Source: an uncultured Clostridia bacterium | GTDB lineage: Bacteria > Bacillota > Clostridia > TANB77 > CAG-508 | Reading direction: 5' to 3' | Length of the DNA: 6,206 nucleotides | Assembly (NCBI GenBank): GCA_934168305.1 | Contig: CAKPNF010000025.1 | Span: forward strand, 1-6,206 | In this document: piece by piece, positions 1 through 4,601 of the stretch | Layout: each line of letters opens with the position of its first letter | Position numbering within the stretch: position 1 is the first letter of the stretch | Translations under genes and position numbers: made by a program | Notes under the pieces: generated by a model | Seen by the model: only the letters and a program-made list of their open reading frames with translations | Told to the model about the DNA's origin: nothing | Databases searched by the model: none

Positions 1-69
1 GGTAAACGAAAATTAGTACCAAAAGATAAATTTTTAATATGGGTAAATAACAATACAAATGTTATTTAG
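1..69 (+). CDS. 3' end of an upstream gene, possible excisionase-type HTH DNA-binding protein (partial)
   Basis: Frame 1 is open from the window edge to TAG at 67-69 and gives 22 residues, GKRKLVPKDKFLIWVNNNTN followed by VI. The pattern G-R/K-K-x-L-V-P-K-D-x-F-x-x-W resembles the C-terminal wing of HTH_17/excisionase-family proteins (typically iGrrwlipkeaFeeWl). The stop lies 12 bases before the ATG of the next gene, and its last codons overlap that gene's ribosome binding site (68-75), so the two are probably co-transcribed. The integrase elsewhere in the window has no visible excisionase partner, and an Xis-like protein here would supply one. Only a short tail is visible, so the family is a suggestion; a host or plasmid-type MerR-like regulator is also possible. 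Confidence 0.5.
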   Translation, partial: GKRKLVPKDKFLIWVNNNTNVI

Positions 70-81
70 AAGGAGTAACTT

Positions 82-2007
82 ATGGAAGAAAATATAAATA
101 AAAAAAATAATATTCAGGTAAATGCTTTAAATGTTGGCACAGAGAAAGCATCTTCTAAATATTATTCTTATCAAAATGATTCTACTGATATTATACAAGC
201 AAATACAAATAAATTCAATAAAAATCAAGAAAATTCTTTAAGTTCTCTATTTGAAAATACACCTTATGAAATAATTAATGGTTCTTTATTTAAGGTTACA
301 AATAAAAAGGGAAATAAAGTTTATCAAAAATTATCAAACTTTGTTCCTTATTTAAAAAATGAAACAATTATTGATGATGGTGTAGATGTAAAAAGATATT
401 TGAGTATGGAAGGTAAACATGCTAATGGCAAAAATTTGCCTTCCATTAGAATATCTGCAAATGATTTTAACAATATGAATTGGATAACCAAAAATTGGGG
501 CTTACATTGTAATATTGAAACAGGACAAACTGTAAAAGATTGTATTAGACATGCTATTCAATGTACTGCAACTAATATAAAAACTGAACATATCTATTGT
601 CATACTGGTTGGAGGAATATTAATAACAAGTTAATATTTTTATGCAATGGCTTATATTTGGATGAAAATATCGAAACAAATGTTGAACTAGAAGGAAAAT
701 TATCACGATATTGCTTAACAGATGTTACAGAAAGAAATATCGATGAAGATTTAAAATGTATAAGGAAATTACTAAATACTGAATTTATACCACATAAAAT
801 CATATTACCTTTAATTGCTTTAGCATTTCTATCTCCATTAAATCATTTTCTAAAAATAGCTGATTGTGAACCAAAATTAGTATTATTTTTAATTGGAAAA
901 ACTGGAGCTAAGAAAAGCACTCTTGCTTCTATTATATTATCATTCTTTGGAGATTTTACTAATACTGATTTACCTATATCTTTTAGAGATACTGCTAATA
1001 GTATTATTGCACAATCATTTATCTTAAAAGATGTTTTAACTGTAATTGATGACTACCACCCTTCTACTAAATTAGATGAATTATCTATGAATAAAACAGC
1101 ACAAGTAATTATGAGATCTTATGGCGATAGAATAGGAAAAAATAGATTAAATTGTGATAGTACATTAAAAGTATCAAAACCACCTAGAGGGAATGTCATC
1201 ATTACTGGAGAATCAACACCAGATATTTCCGAAAGCGGTACTGCTAGATATATCAGTATTGAATTACAGCCAAACGACATTGATGTTTCGAAATTAACCG
1301 AATTACAAGAATTATCAAGAAATGGAGCTTTTAAATCTGTTATGAGTTTTTATATTAGATGGATTTATCAATATGTGAATGGTGTTTATACAGAAAAAGA
1401 ATATGCAAATAAATTAAGAGAAGATTTTATAAATAATAGAAAAATCCTAATTACAGAATTAACTAATAGAAATATAACTTTTCATCCTAGAATACCCGAA
1501 GCATTATCTTGGCTCTTTATAGGTTTTGAGAAATTTTTAAACCTTATGAATAATGTAAATGTTCTTACAAATGATGATTTACAATTTTTAGTTTCTGAAT
1601 TTGCAGATATTTTAATAAATCTAGCAATATCTCAATCTAAAACTGTTACTGAAGATAATCCTAGTATAAAGTTTGTTACTAAATTAAATTCATTGTTAGA
1701 AAGCAAAATTGCAAGAGTTCAAGATATAAGAACTTATCAATATGCAGGTGGAGATGGCTTTATTGGTTATGAAGATGATATGTACTATTATTTAATATCA
1801 AGCATATCTCATAAATTAGTAAAAAAACTTTGTGATGAACAAGGAGAATTGTTCTCAGTAAGTGAGAGAACTCTATTAAAACACTTAGATGAAGATGGAT
1901 TTATAGAAACTTCAAAAGATAGTAGAACAAAATTACTACGAGTTGGTGGTAGTCCACAAAGATTTATATGGTTAAAAAAAGATAAATTTAGGAGTATTAT
2001 ACAGTAA
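82..2007 (+). CDS. DUF927-like P-loop ATPase / helicase-like replication protein
   Basis: A 641-residue protein. Residues 1-60 are polar, Asn/Lys-rich and probably disordered. A central ATPase core carries a Walker A motif GKTGAKKST (272-280), a Walker B strand ending in Asp-Asp (319-324, VLTVIDD), a sensor-like strand NVIITGE (371-377) and a probable arginine finger in SGTARY (R389). The C-terminal part (about 590-631) looks like a winged helix, with LLKHLDEDGFI followed by RVGGSPQRFIWL. This order matches DUF927/COG5519 proteins, described as helicase-like derivatives and common on plasmids and integrated elements. The start is set by AGAAGGAG at 68-75, six bases before ATG. I infer a role in replicating or maintaining the excised circular form, since the repeat-rich non-coding region lies directly downstream. 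The usual P-loop glycine before the catalytic lysine is K277 here, a tolerated variation. No primase (TOPRIM or AEP) motif is obvious. Confidence 0.75.
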   Translation: MEENINKKNNIQVNALNVGTEKASSKYYSYQNDSTDIIQANTNKFNKNQENSLSSLFENTPYEIINGSLFKVTNKKGNKVYQKLSNFVPYLKNETIIDDGVDVKRYLSMEGKHANGKNLPSIRISANDFNNMNWITKNWGLHCNIETGQTVKDCIRHAIQCTATNIKTEHIYCHTGWRNINNKLIFLCNGLYLDENIETNVELEGKLSRYCLTDVTERNIDEDLKCIRKLLNTEFIPHKIILPLIALAFLSPLNHFLKIADCEPKLVLFLIGKTGAKKSTLASIILSFFGDFTNTDLPISFRDTANSIIAQSFILKDVLTVIDDYHPSTKLDELSMNKTAQVIMRSYGDRIGKNRLNCDSTLKVSKPPRGNVIITGESTPDISESGTARYISIELQPNDIDVSKLTELQELSRNGAFKSVMSFYIRWIYQYVNGVYTEKEYANKLREDFINNRKILITELTNRNITFHPRIPEALSWLFIGFEKFLNLMNNVNVLTNDDLQFLVSEFADILINLAISQSKTVTEDNPSIKFVTKLNSLLESKIARVQDIRTYQYAGGDGFIGYEDDMYYYLISSISHKLVKKLCDEQGELFSVSERTLLKHLDEDGFIETSKDSRTKLLRVGGSPQRFIWLKKDKFRSIIQ

Positions 2008-2084
2008 TATTTTCTGTTACAACTGTTACATTTTTCTAAATTGCATATGGTTGTAAGAAAATATTAGTAACAATTATCTAAAAT

Positions 2085-2132
2085 TATCTGATACAAAAAT
2101 GAAACAGAATTTGTTACAACTTGTATCAGATA
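2085..2132. repeat. 12-bp perfect inverted repeat inside the repeat cluster
   Basis: TATCTGATACAA (2085-2096) and TTGTATCAGATA (2121-2132) are perfect reverse complements separated by 24 bases. The right arm is flanked by and interleaved with a second inverted repeat at 2109-2142. There is no T-tract after it, so a terminator is unlikely; a protein-binding dyad or single-strand origin hairpin fits better. Confidence 0.7.
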
Positions 2133-2142
2133 TGTAACAAAT
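2109..2142. repeat. 10-bp perfect inverted repeat built from TGTTACA copies
   Basis: ATTTGTTACA (2109-2118) and TGTAACAAAT (2133-2142) are perfect reverse complements with a 14-base centre. The arms are two of the six TGTTACA units, and the dyad sits near the middle of the mirror-image cluster. It overlaps the 2085-2132 dyad, so the two hairpins cannot form at the same time. Confidence 0.7.
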
Positions 2143-2278
2143 AACAAAAGTTTATAATCAACTTATATAACTATTTTCTACGATGTTGTAACAGATGTAA
2201 CAGTATTTTTATATATACTTACTCTACTTTTTGTTAAATCTAAGCTATTCTTCGTAGTTTTTATAGGCAAGATTCCTA

Positions 2279-2296
2279 ATTGTATAGACATACAAT
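2279..2296. repeat. Hairpin, 7-bp arms, upstream of mobC
   Basis: ATTGTAT (2279-2285) and ATACAAT (2290-2296) form a perfect 7-bp stem with loop AGAC. It is the first of three hairpins in a row before mobC. No T-tract follows. It may be an oriT or MobC-binding dyad. Confidence 0.5.
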
Positions 2297-2304
2297 CAGA
2301 TTTT

Positions 2305-2328
2305 ACACCCAAAATTCACTTTGGGTGT
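2305..2328 (+). terminator. Rho-independent terminator-like hairpin (alternatively oriT stem)
   Basis: ACACCCAAA (2305-2313) and TTTGGGTGT (2320-2328) form a perfect 9-bp stem with a 6-base loop, ATTCAC. The stem runs into TTTTAATTTT. It has the form of an intrinsic terminator for the upstream ATPase operon, though it lies about 300 bases after that stop codon. Its position just before mobC also fits the hairpin often found beside a relaxase nick site. Sequence alone does not separate these. Confidence 0.6.
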
Positions 2329-2334
2329 TTTAAT

Positions 2335-2350
2335 TTTGGGAGAACCCAAA
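2335..2350. repeat. Hairpin TTTGGG/CCCAAA next to the mobC leader
   Basis: TTTGGG (2335-2340) and CCCAAA (2345-2350) form a 6-bp stem with loop AGAA. The arms repeat the core of the preceding hairpin, so CCCAAA at 2345 could also pair with TTTGGG at 2320-2325, giving alternative folds. Confidence 0.5.
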
Positions 2351-2388
2351 CCCCTTTTACAAATTTTAGAGAAAGGAACTTAATATAT

Positions 2389-2700
2389 ATGAGAAAAAAT
2401 AATAAACAAATTAATTTTAGAGTTAGTGAAAAAGATTATAACTATATAAAAAGGCAATCTGAAAAAGCTAATATAACTTTAACTGACTATTTAAAATATT
2501 CAGCACTTAACAAGAACATATATGTAATTGATGGATTAGATGATGCTACAAGAGAACTTGCTAAAATTGGAAATAACTTAAATCAGCTAACTAGACTATG
2601 TCATCAAGGTGTTATTACTTGTTTAGATTTAAGTGAGATTAGAGAGCAGGTGAAACATATATGGCAGTTATTAAATTTACTAACTCCAAATCAACTTTAA
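2389..2700 (+). CDS. mobC: MobC-like relaxosome accessory protein (RHH)
   Basis: A 103-residue protein. Residues 8-40 form a ribbon-helix-helix unit (INFRVSEKDYNYI, then helices through LTDYLKYSAL). Residues 58-70 carry the GNNLNQLTRL segment, and the GNNLNQ core is typical of the bacterial mobilization protein family MobC (PF05713). In known systems MobC binds oriT, helps open the DNA and recruits the relaxase. The length is normal for the family. The start follows an AAAGGAA motif (2372-2378) with a rather long spacer of about 10-11 bases. The 3' end overlaps the relaxase gene by 40 bases in another frame, which points to translational coupling of mobC and mobA and a joint role in DNA processing. 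Confidence 0.85.
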   Translation: MRKNNKQINFRVSEKDYNYIKRQSEKANITLTDYLKYSALNKNIYVIDGLDDATRELAKIGNNLNQLTRLCHQGVITCLDLSEIREQVKHIWQLLNLLTPNQL

Positions 2701-3911
2701 AACATATTATAAATTACATAACACAAGATGCTAAAACTACTACTGAATTAATTACAGGAAAAGATTGTACTTCTGACAATGCCTTAGAGGAAATGCAAAC
2801 TGTAAAAAATTTATATAACAAGACAACTGGCAGACAATATATTCATTTAGTACAATCTTTTTCCCCTAACGATAATTTAAGTTATGACAAAGCACATGAA
2901 ATTGGATTAGAACTTGCAAAACAATATAAAGGTTTTCAAGTATTAGTAGCAACTCATACTGACAGAGAACATGTACATAATCATCTCATAATAAATTCTG
3001 TATCTTTTGAAGATGGTAAGAAATTTCAACAAAGTAAAAAAGATATGAAAAAAATAAAAATATATTCTAATGAATTATGTGCAAAAAATGGACTTTCCAC
3101 TATTTCATTAAAAGGAAATTCAAAGGTTAGTAATAGTTTAACACTAAAAGAATATCAAGTAGCAAATAAAGGTCAAAGTTGGAAAATGCAACTAATAAAT
3201 GCCATTGACTATTCAATAGAAAATTCATTAACTAAAAAAGATTTCATATCAAATATGAATAGTTTAGGGTATCAAGTTAATTGGACTGATACAAGAAAAA
3301 GTATAACTTACACTACTCCAACTGGAATGAAGTGTAGAGATAATAAATTATATGATATTAAATATTTAAAGGAGAATATGCAAAATGAGTTTAATAGAAA
3401 ATTTAAAAGAGAAAAATCAAATACCACAGCAAACACAAATGAAAGCAGAGTTTTACACAGTTCAACCAGAAACGTGGATAACTCTATTCAAGTGGATAGA
3501 AGATACGAAGGACAAAATCAAAAATATGGAATACAAAATGGAGAAGCAAATTTCAATGGCAGACATTCTGAATACACTAAAAAAGGAACTTACAGAAACA
3601 ATAAGAATACATCTGGAAGTTCAGATGATGAAATATCAAGAGGAATTGAAAGAACTACAAAAGATAAAATGGAAAAATATATTCAAAGGGATACCAATAG
3701 GTATTGTAATAGGTATTTTAGTAACCGTTCTCTGGATACATTAGTATCCCTTGCCTATTTATTTGAAAATAGACAATATAATCAAAATAAACCTAAAAGA
3801 ACAATAAGAAGTTTTAGGAGTTTAAGCAAACAAGCTAAAAAAGAATGGATTATGAAGCATAAATATTCAAGTAGTTTTGATTGGTTTGAAGAAGATGAAT
3901 GGGAAATGTAA
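2661..3911 (+). CDS. mobA: MOBP-type relaxase / mobilization nuclease
   Basis: A 416-residue relaxase. It would nick one strand at oriT, stay covalently attached through a tyrosine and be transferred with the strand. The N-terminal domain (about 1-150) shows the PF03432 signature: a candidate catalytic tyrosine Y19 in HIINYIT, then the metal-binding histidine motif THTDREHVHNHLIIN (98-112, with H99, H104, H106 and H108). Residues 155-250 look like the extended relaxase domain. From about 250 to 360 the protein turns polar and Asn/Arg/Ser-rich, exactly where a second gene is read in the +1 frame. The acidic and aromatic tail ends in FDWFEEDEWEM. The start follows AGGTG (2648-2652) inside mobC. 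There is no primase or helicase fusion, so this is a short mobilization-type relaxase that would depend on a helper coupling protein. Confidence 0.9.
   Translation: MAVIKFTNSKSTLKHIINYITQDAKTTTELITGKDCTSDNALEEMQTVKNLYNKTTGRQYIHLVQSFSPNDNLSYDKAHEIGLELAKQYKGFQVLVATHTDREHVHNHLIINSVSFEDGKKFQQSKKDMKKIKIYSNELCAKNGLSTISLKGNSKVSNSLTLKEYQVANKGQSWKMQLINAIDYSIENSLTKKDFISNMNSLGYQVNWTDTRKSITYTTPTGMKCRDNKLYDIKYLKENMQNEFNRKFKREKSNTTANTNESRVLHSSTRNVDNSIQVDRRYEGQNQKYGIQNGEANFNGRHSEYTKKGTYRNNKNTSGSSDDEISRGIERTTKDKMEKYIQRDTNRYCNRYFSNRSLDTLVSLAYLFENRQYNQNKPKRTIRSFRSLSKQAKKEWIMKHKYSSSFDWFEEDEWEM
3385..3744 (+). CDS. Nested MobB-like membrane-anchored protein, inside mobA in the +1 frame
   Basis: A 119-residue protein read wholly inside the relaxase gene (relaxase codons 242-361). 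Support for it being real: a strong AAAGGAG at 3368-3374 ten bases before ATG; a long open frame; and a sensible layout. That layout is a polar N-terminus, a long amphipathic helical stretch (about 30-97, e.g. LKKELTETIRIHLEVQMMKY) and one C-terminal hydrophobic segment (98-118, with FKGIPIGIVIGILVTVLWI) preceded by lysines, so the bulk would face the cytoplasm. Known parallel: in ColE1-type plasmids mobB is nested out of frame in mobA and encodes a small protein with a membrane segment that stabilises the relaxosome and assists contact with the transfer machinery. Assignment rests on position and architecture, not clear sequence similarity. The alternative is an accidental ORF, which the binding site and membrane anchor argue against. 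Confidence 0.7.
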   Translation: MSLIENLKEKNQIPQQTQMKAEFYTVQPETWITLFKWIEDTKDKIKNMEYKMEKQISMADILNTLKKELTETIRIHLEVQMMKYQEELKELQKIKWKNIFKGIPIGIVIGILVTVLWIH

Positions 3912-3929
3912 AAAATATTTTTAACAATA

Positions 3930-3958
3930 TTGACTTTTGACTGTCATAATGTTATTAT
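3930..3958 (+). promoter_or_regulatory. Promoter of the RHH regulator gene
   Basis: TTGACT (3930-3935) is followed after exactly 17 bases by TATTAT (3953-3958), a good sigma-70/SigA match. Transcription would begin near 3964-3966 and give a leader of only about 20 bases before ATG at 3987. It is the best promoter I see in the window and would drive the RHH gene, with read-through to the 94-aa gene and integrase. Confidence 0.7.
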
Positions 3959-3975
3959 ATTTATGACAGTCAAAA
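3935..3975. promoter_or_regulatory. Operator: 15-bp perfect inverted repeat bracketing the -10 box
   Basis: TTTTGACTGTCATAA (3935-3949) and TTATGACAGTCAAAA (3961-3975) are perfect reverse complements separated by 11 bases that contain the -10 box. The left arm begins at the last base of the -35 box and the right arm covers the expected transcription start. Binding here would block polymerase, so this is very likely the autoregulatory operator of the RHH protein encoded next. A transcript from this promoter starts inside the right arm, so the repeat acts as DNA rather than as an RNA hairpin. Confidence 0.75.
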
Positions 3976-3986
3976 AGGAGGTGGAT

Positions 3987-4151
3987 ATGACTGAGAAAAA
4001 GCTAGGTCGTCCAACTGATAATCCTAAGAATACTAAATTAACTGTTCGTGTAGATGCGGAAACATTGGAAATATTAGAAAAATATTGTAAAAAAGAAAAT
4101 ATATCTAAAATGGAAGGTATTCGTAGAGGAATTAGAAAATTGGACAAATAA
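3987..4151 (+). CDS. Small CopG/Arc-type ribbon-helix-helix regulator
   Basis: A 54-residue protein. A basic GRPTDNPK arm (7-14) precedes a β-strand LTVRVD (18-23), helix A (AETLEILEKYCKKEN, 24-38) and helix B after ISKMEGIRRGIRKL. This is a minimal RHH domain with no effector domain. RHH proteins dimerise, insert the strand into the major groove and usually repress their own gene. The chosen ATG lies five bases after GGAGG (3977-3981); the frame is open further upstream but those codons run through the promoter and operator. The perfect inverted repeat in front is the probable target, and a third half-site follows the gene at 4170-4179. I infer it controls the integration module downstream. 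It could also be part of an antitoxin-like pair with the 94-aa protein, but nothing supports that directly. Confidence 0.8.
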   Translation: MTEKKLGRPTDNPKNTKLTVRVDAETLEILEKYCKKENISKMEGIRRGIRKLDK

Positions 4152-4169
4152 AAAAGGAAATAGTGTTTC

Positions 4170-4179
4170 TGACAGTCAA
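4170..4179. promoter_or_regulatory. Third operator half-site
   Basis: TGACAGTCAA is an exact 10-base copy of the right operator arm found at 3964-3973, placed 18 bases after the RHH stop codon. It is single, not palindromic, and lies in the loop of a weak stem formed by AATAGTGT (4159-4166) and ACACTATT (4187-4194). A second repressor contact between the regulator and the integrase genes is the likely meaning. Confidence 0.5.
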
Positions 4180-4205
4180 TCTTATTACACTATTCCCTAG
4201 CAATA

Positions 4206-4260
4206 CTACTTCGAAAGTAGAATTACATGAATATTATATCACATGCAATCTTCTACTTTC
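4206..4260 (+). promoter_or_regulatory. Mutually exclusive hairpins in the leader of the 94-aa gene
   Basis: CTACTT (4206-4211) pairs with AAGTAG (4215-4220). The same AAGTAG is also part of GAAAGTAGAA (4213-4222), which pairs perfectly with TTCTACTTTC (4251-4260). The larger fold can be extended inward by TT/AA and CATG/CATG (4226-4229 with 4242-4245). A weak promoter-like TTCGAA (4210-4215) with TATTAT (4232-4237, 16-base spacing) lies in the same place, so the repeat may be a DNA operator instead. No T-tract follows, so it is not a terminator. Confidence 0.45.
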
Positions 4261-4300
4261 AACAAAAATGAAAATTTTAATGAAAGAAGGAGGATTTTTT

Positions 4301-4585
4301 ATGCCTATCAATCAAAATTTATTTGAAGAAGAACTTGATGAGTTCTTTAATAATCTAATCAATTCATATCTAAACTATTTATCACAAGAAGATGAAATTT
4401 ATAAGAAGCTTGGTAAAAATAAAAATTCTTGTATTGAAAATTTTCTAAAGGACTTTCCTAATACTAATGATTCTTTAGAAAAACTTATCAATTATATTTA
4501 TTTAGAAAATGAATATGAATCTGATGTCTTATATAGACAAGGTTTTATTGATTGCTTTAACTTTCTAAAACTTCTTGATTACTAA
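4301..4585 (+). CDS. 94-aa helical protein of unknown function
   Basis: I do not recognise this protein with confidence. The ATG follows AAGGAGG (4288-4294) by six bases, much better than earlier in-frame starts in the structured leader. It is acidic and almost certainly all-helical: residues 8-40 (EEELDEFFNNLINSYLNYL...) and 58-93, the latter ending in YRQGFIDCFNFLKLLDY. The tail resembles the Y-x-x-G-F-x-x-G/C-x-x-L-L ending of small DUF6809-like proteins seen in clostridial elements beside RHH regulators, but this is a weak resemblance. No signal peptide, membrane segment or HTH is seen. It sits between the RHH gene and integrase and its stop codon overlaps a hairpin that covers the integrase ribosome binding site, so its translation probably sets integrase output. 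A role as recombination directionality or accessory factor is possible but unproven. Confidence 0.75.
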   Translation: MPINQNLFEEELDEFFNNLINSYLNYLSQEDEIYKKLGKNKNSCIENFLKDFPNTNDSLEKLINYIYLENEYESDVLYRQGFIDCFNFLKLLDY

Positions 4586-4594
4586 ATCAAGGAG
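4571..4594 (+). promoter_or_regulatory. Hairpin sequestering the integrase ribosome binding site
   Basis: Bases 4571-4580 (CTTCTTGATT) pair with 4585-4594 (AATCAAGGAG) as a 10-bp stem with one G-U pair and a 4-base loop, ACTA. The right arm contains most of the integrase Shine-Dalgarno AAGGAGG (4589-4595), and the stop codon of the 94-aa gene (4583-4585) is in the loop and first pair. A ribosome finishing the upstream gene would melt the stem and expose the site, a classic form of translational coupling. Confidence 0.55.
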
Positions 4595-4601
4595 GTTCAA
4601 T

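Larger units (their letters stand above)
2014..2203. repeat. TGTTACA/TGTAACA repeat cluster (iteron-like, mirror-image)
   Basis: Exact TGTTACA occurs at 2015-2021, 2024-2030 and 2112-2118. Its reverse complement TGTAACA occurs at 2133-2139, 2187-2193 and 2196-2202, and a one-mismatch copy AGTAACA lies at 2066-2072. The outer copies are tandem pairs with 9-bp period, and the left pair (2014-2030) matches the reverse complement of the right pair (2187-2203) at 16 of 17 positions. All three left copies point one way and all three right copies the other. Such repeats usually bind a replication initiator, relaxosome protein or repressor. Which protein binds here is unknown. Confidence 0.75.
2008..2388. 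other. 381-bp non-coding region, candidate origin (replication and/or transfer)
   Basis: No convincing ORF is present on either strand. The left half (2014-2203) contains clustered TGTTACA/TGTAACA repeats and two inverted repeats; the right half (2279-2350) contains three successive hairpins just before mobC. Position between a replication-like ATPase and mobC-mobA is where mobilizable elements commonly keep ori and oriT. I could not identify a nic site by similarity to a known oriT, and no good sigma-70 promoter for mobC was found, so the mob operon may start at a weak promoter here or be read through from upstream. Confidence 0.6.

Noticed and set aside
600..803. 67-aa open frame on the - strand inside the ATPase gene
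   Set aside because: Lies fully antisense to a strongly supported gene, has no ribosome binding site and has a Ser/Phe-rich composition typical of antisense AT-rich frames.
2041..2079. Possible promoter TTGTAA (2051-2056) with TTATCT (2074-2079)
   Set aside because: 17-base spacing is right but both boxes are weak, and such matches are frequent in AT-rich intergenic DNA.
3686..3752. 9-bp inverted repeat (3686-3694 with 3744-3752) at the end of the nested gene
   Set aside because: A 49-base loop and no T-tract make a terminator unlikely; it falls in doubly coding sequence and could be chance in AT-rich DNA.
3930..3986. Upstream in-frame starts for the RHH gene
   Set aside because: These codons overlap the -35, -10 and operator repeat; the ATG at 3987 has a near-perfect Shine-Dalgarno.
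3944..4147. 67-aa open frame on the - strand opposite the RHH gene
   Set aside because: Antisense shadow of the RHH gene that also runs through the promoter and operator; no sensible start signal.
4163..4300. Upstream extension of the 94-aa gene to 140 residues
   Set aside because: The added segment crosses the third operator half-site and leader hairpins and has no binding site; the ATG at 4301 follows AAGGAGG.
4575..4601. Nine-codon upstream extension of the integrase from a TTG
   Set aside because: That start would overlap the end of the 94-aa gene without a binding site, while ATG 4602 has AAGGAGG six bases before it and begins with the usual integrase N-terminus.
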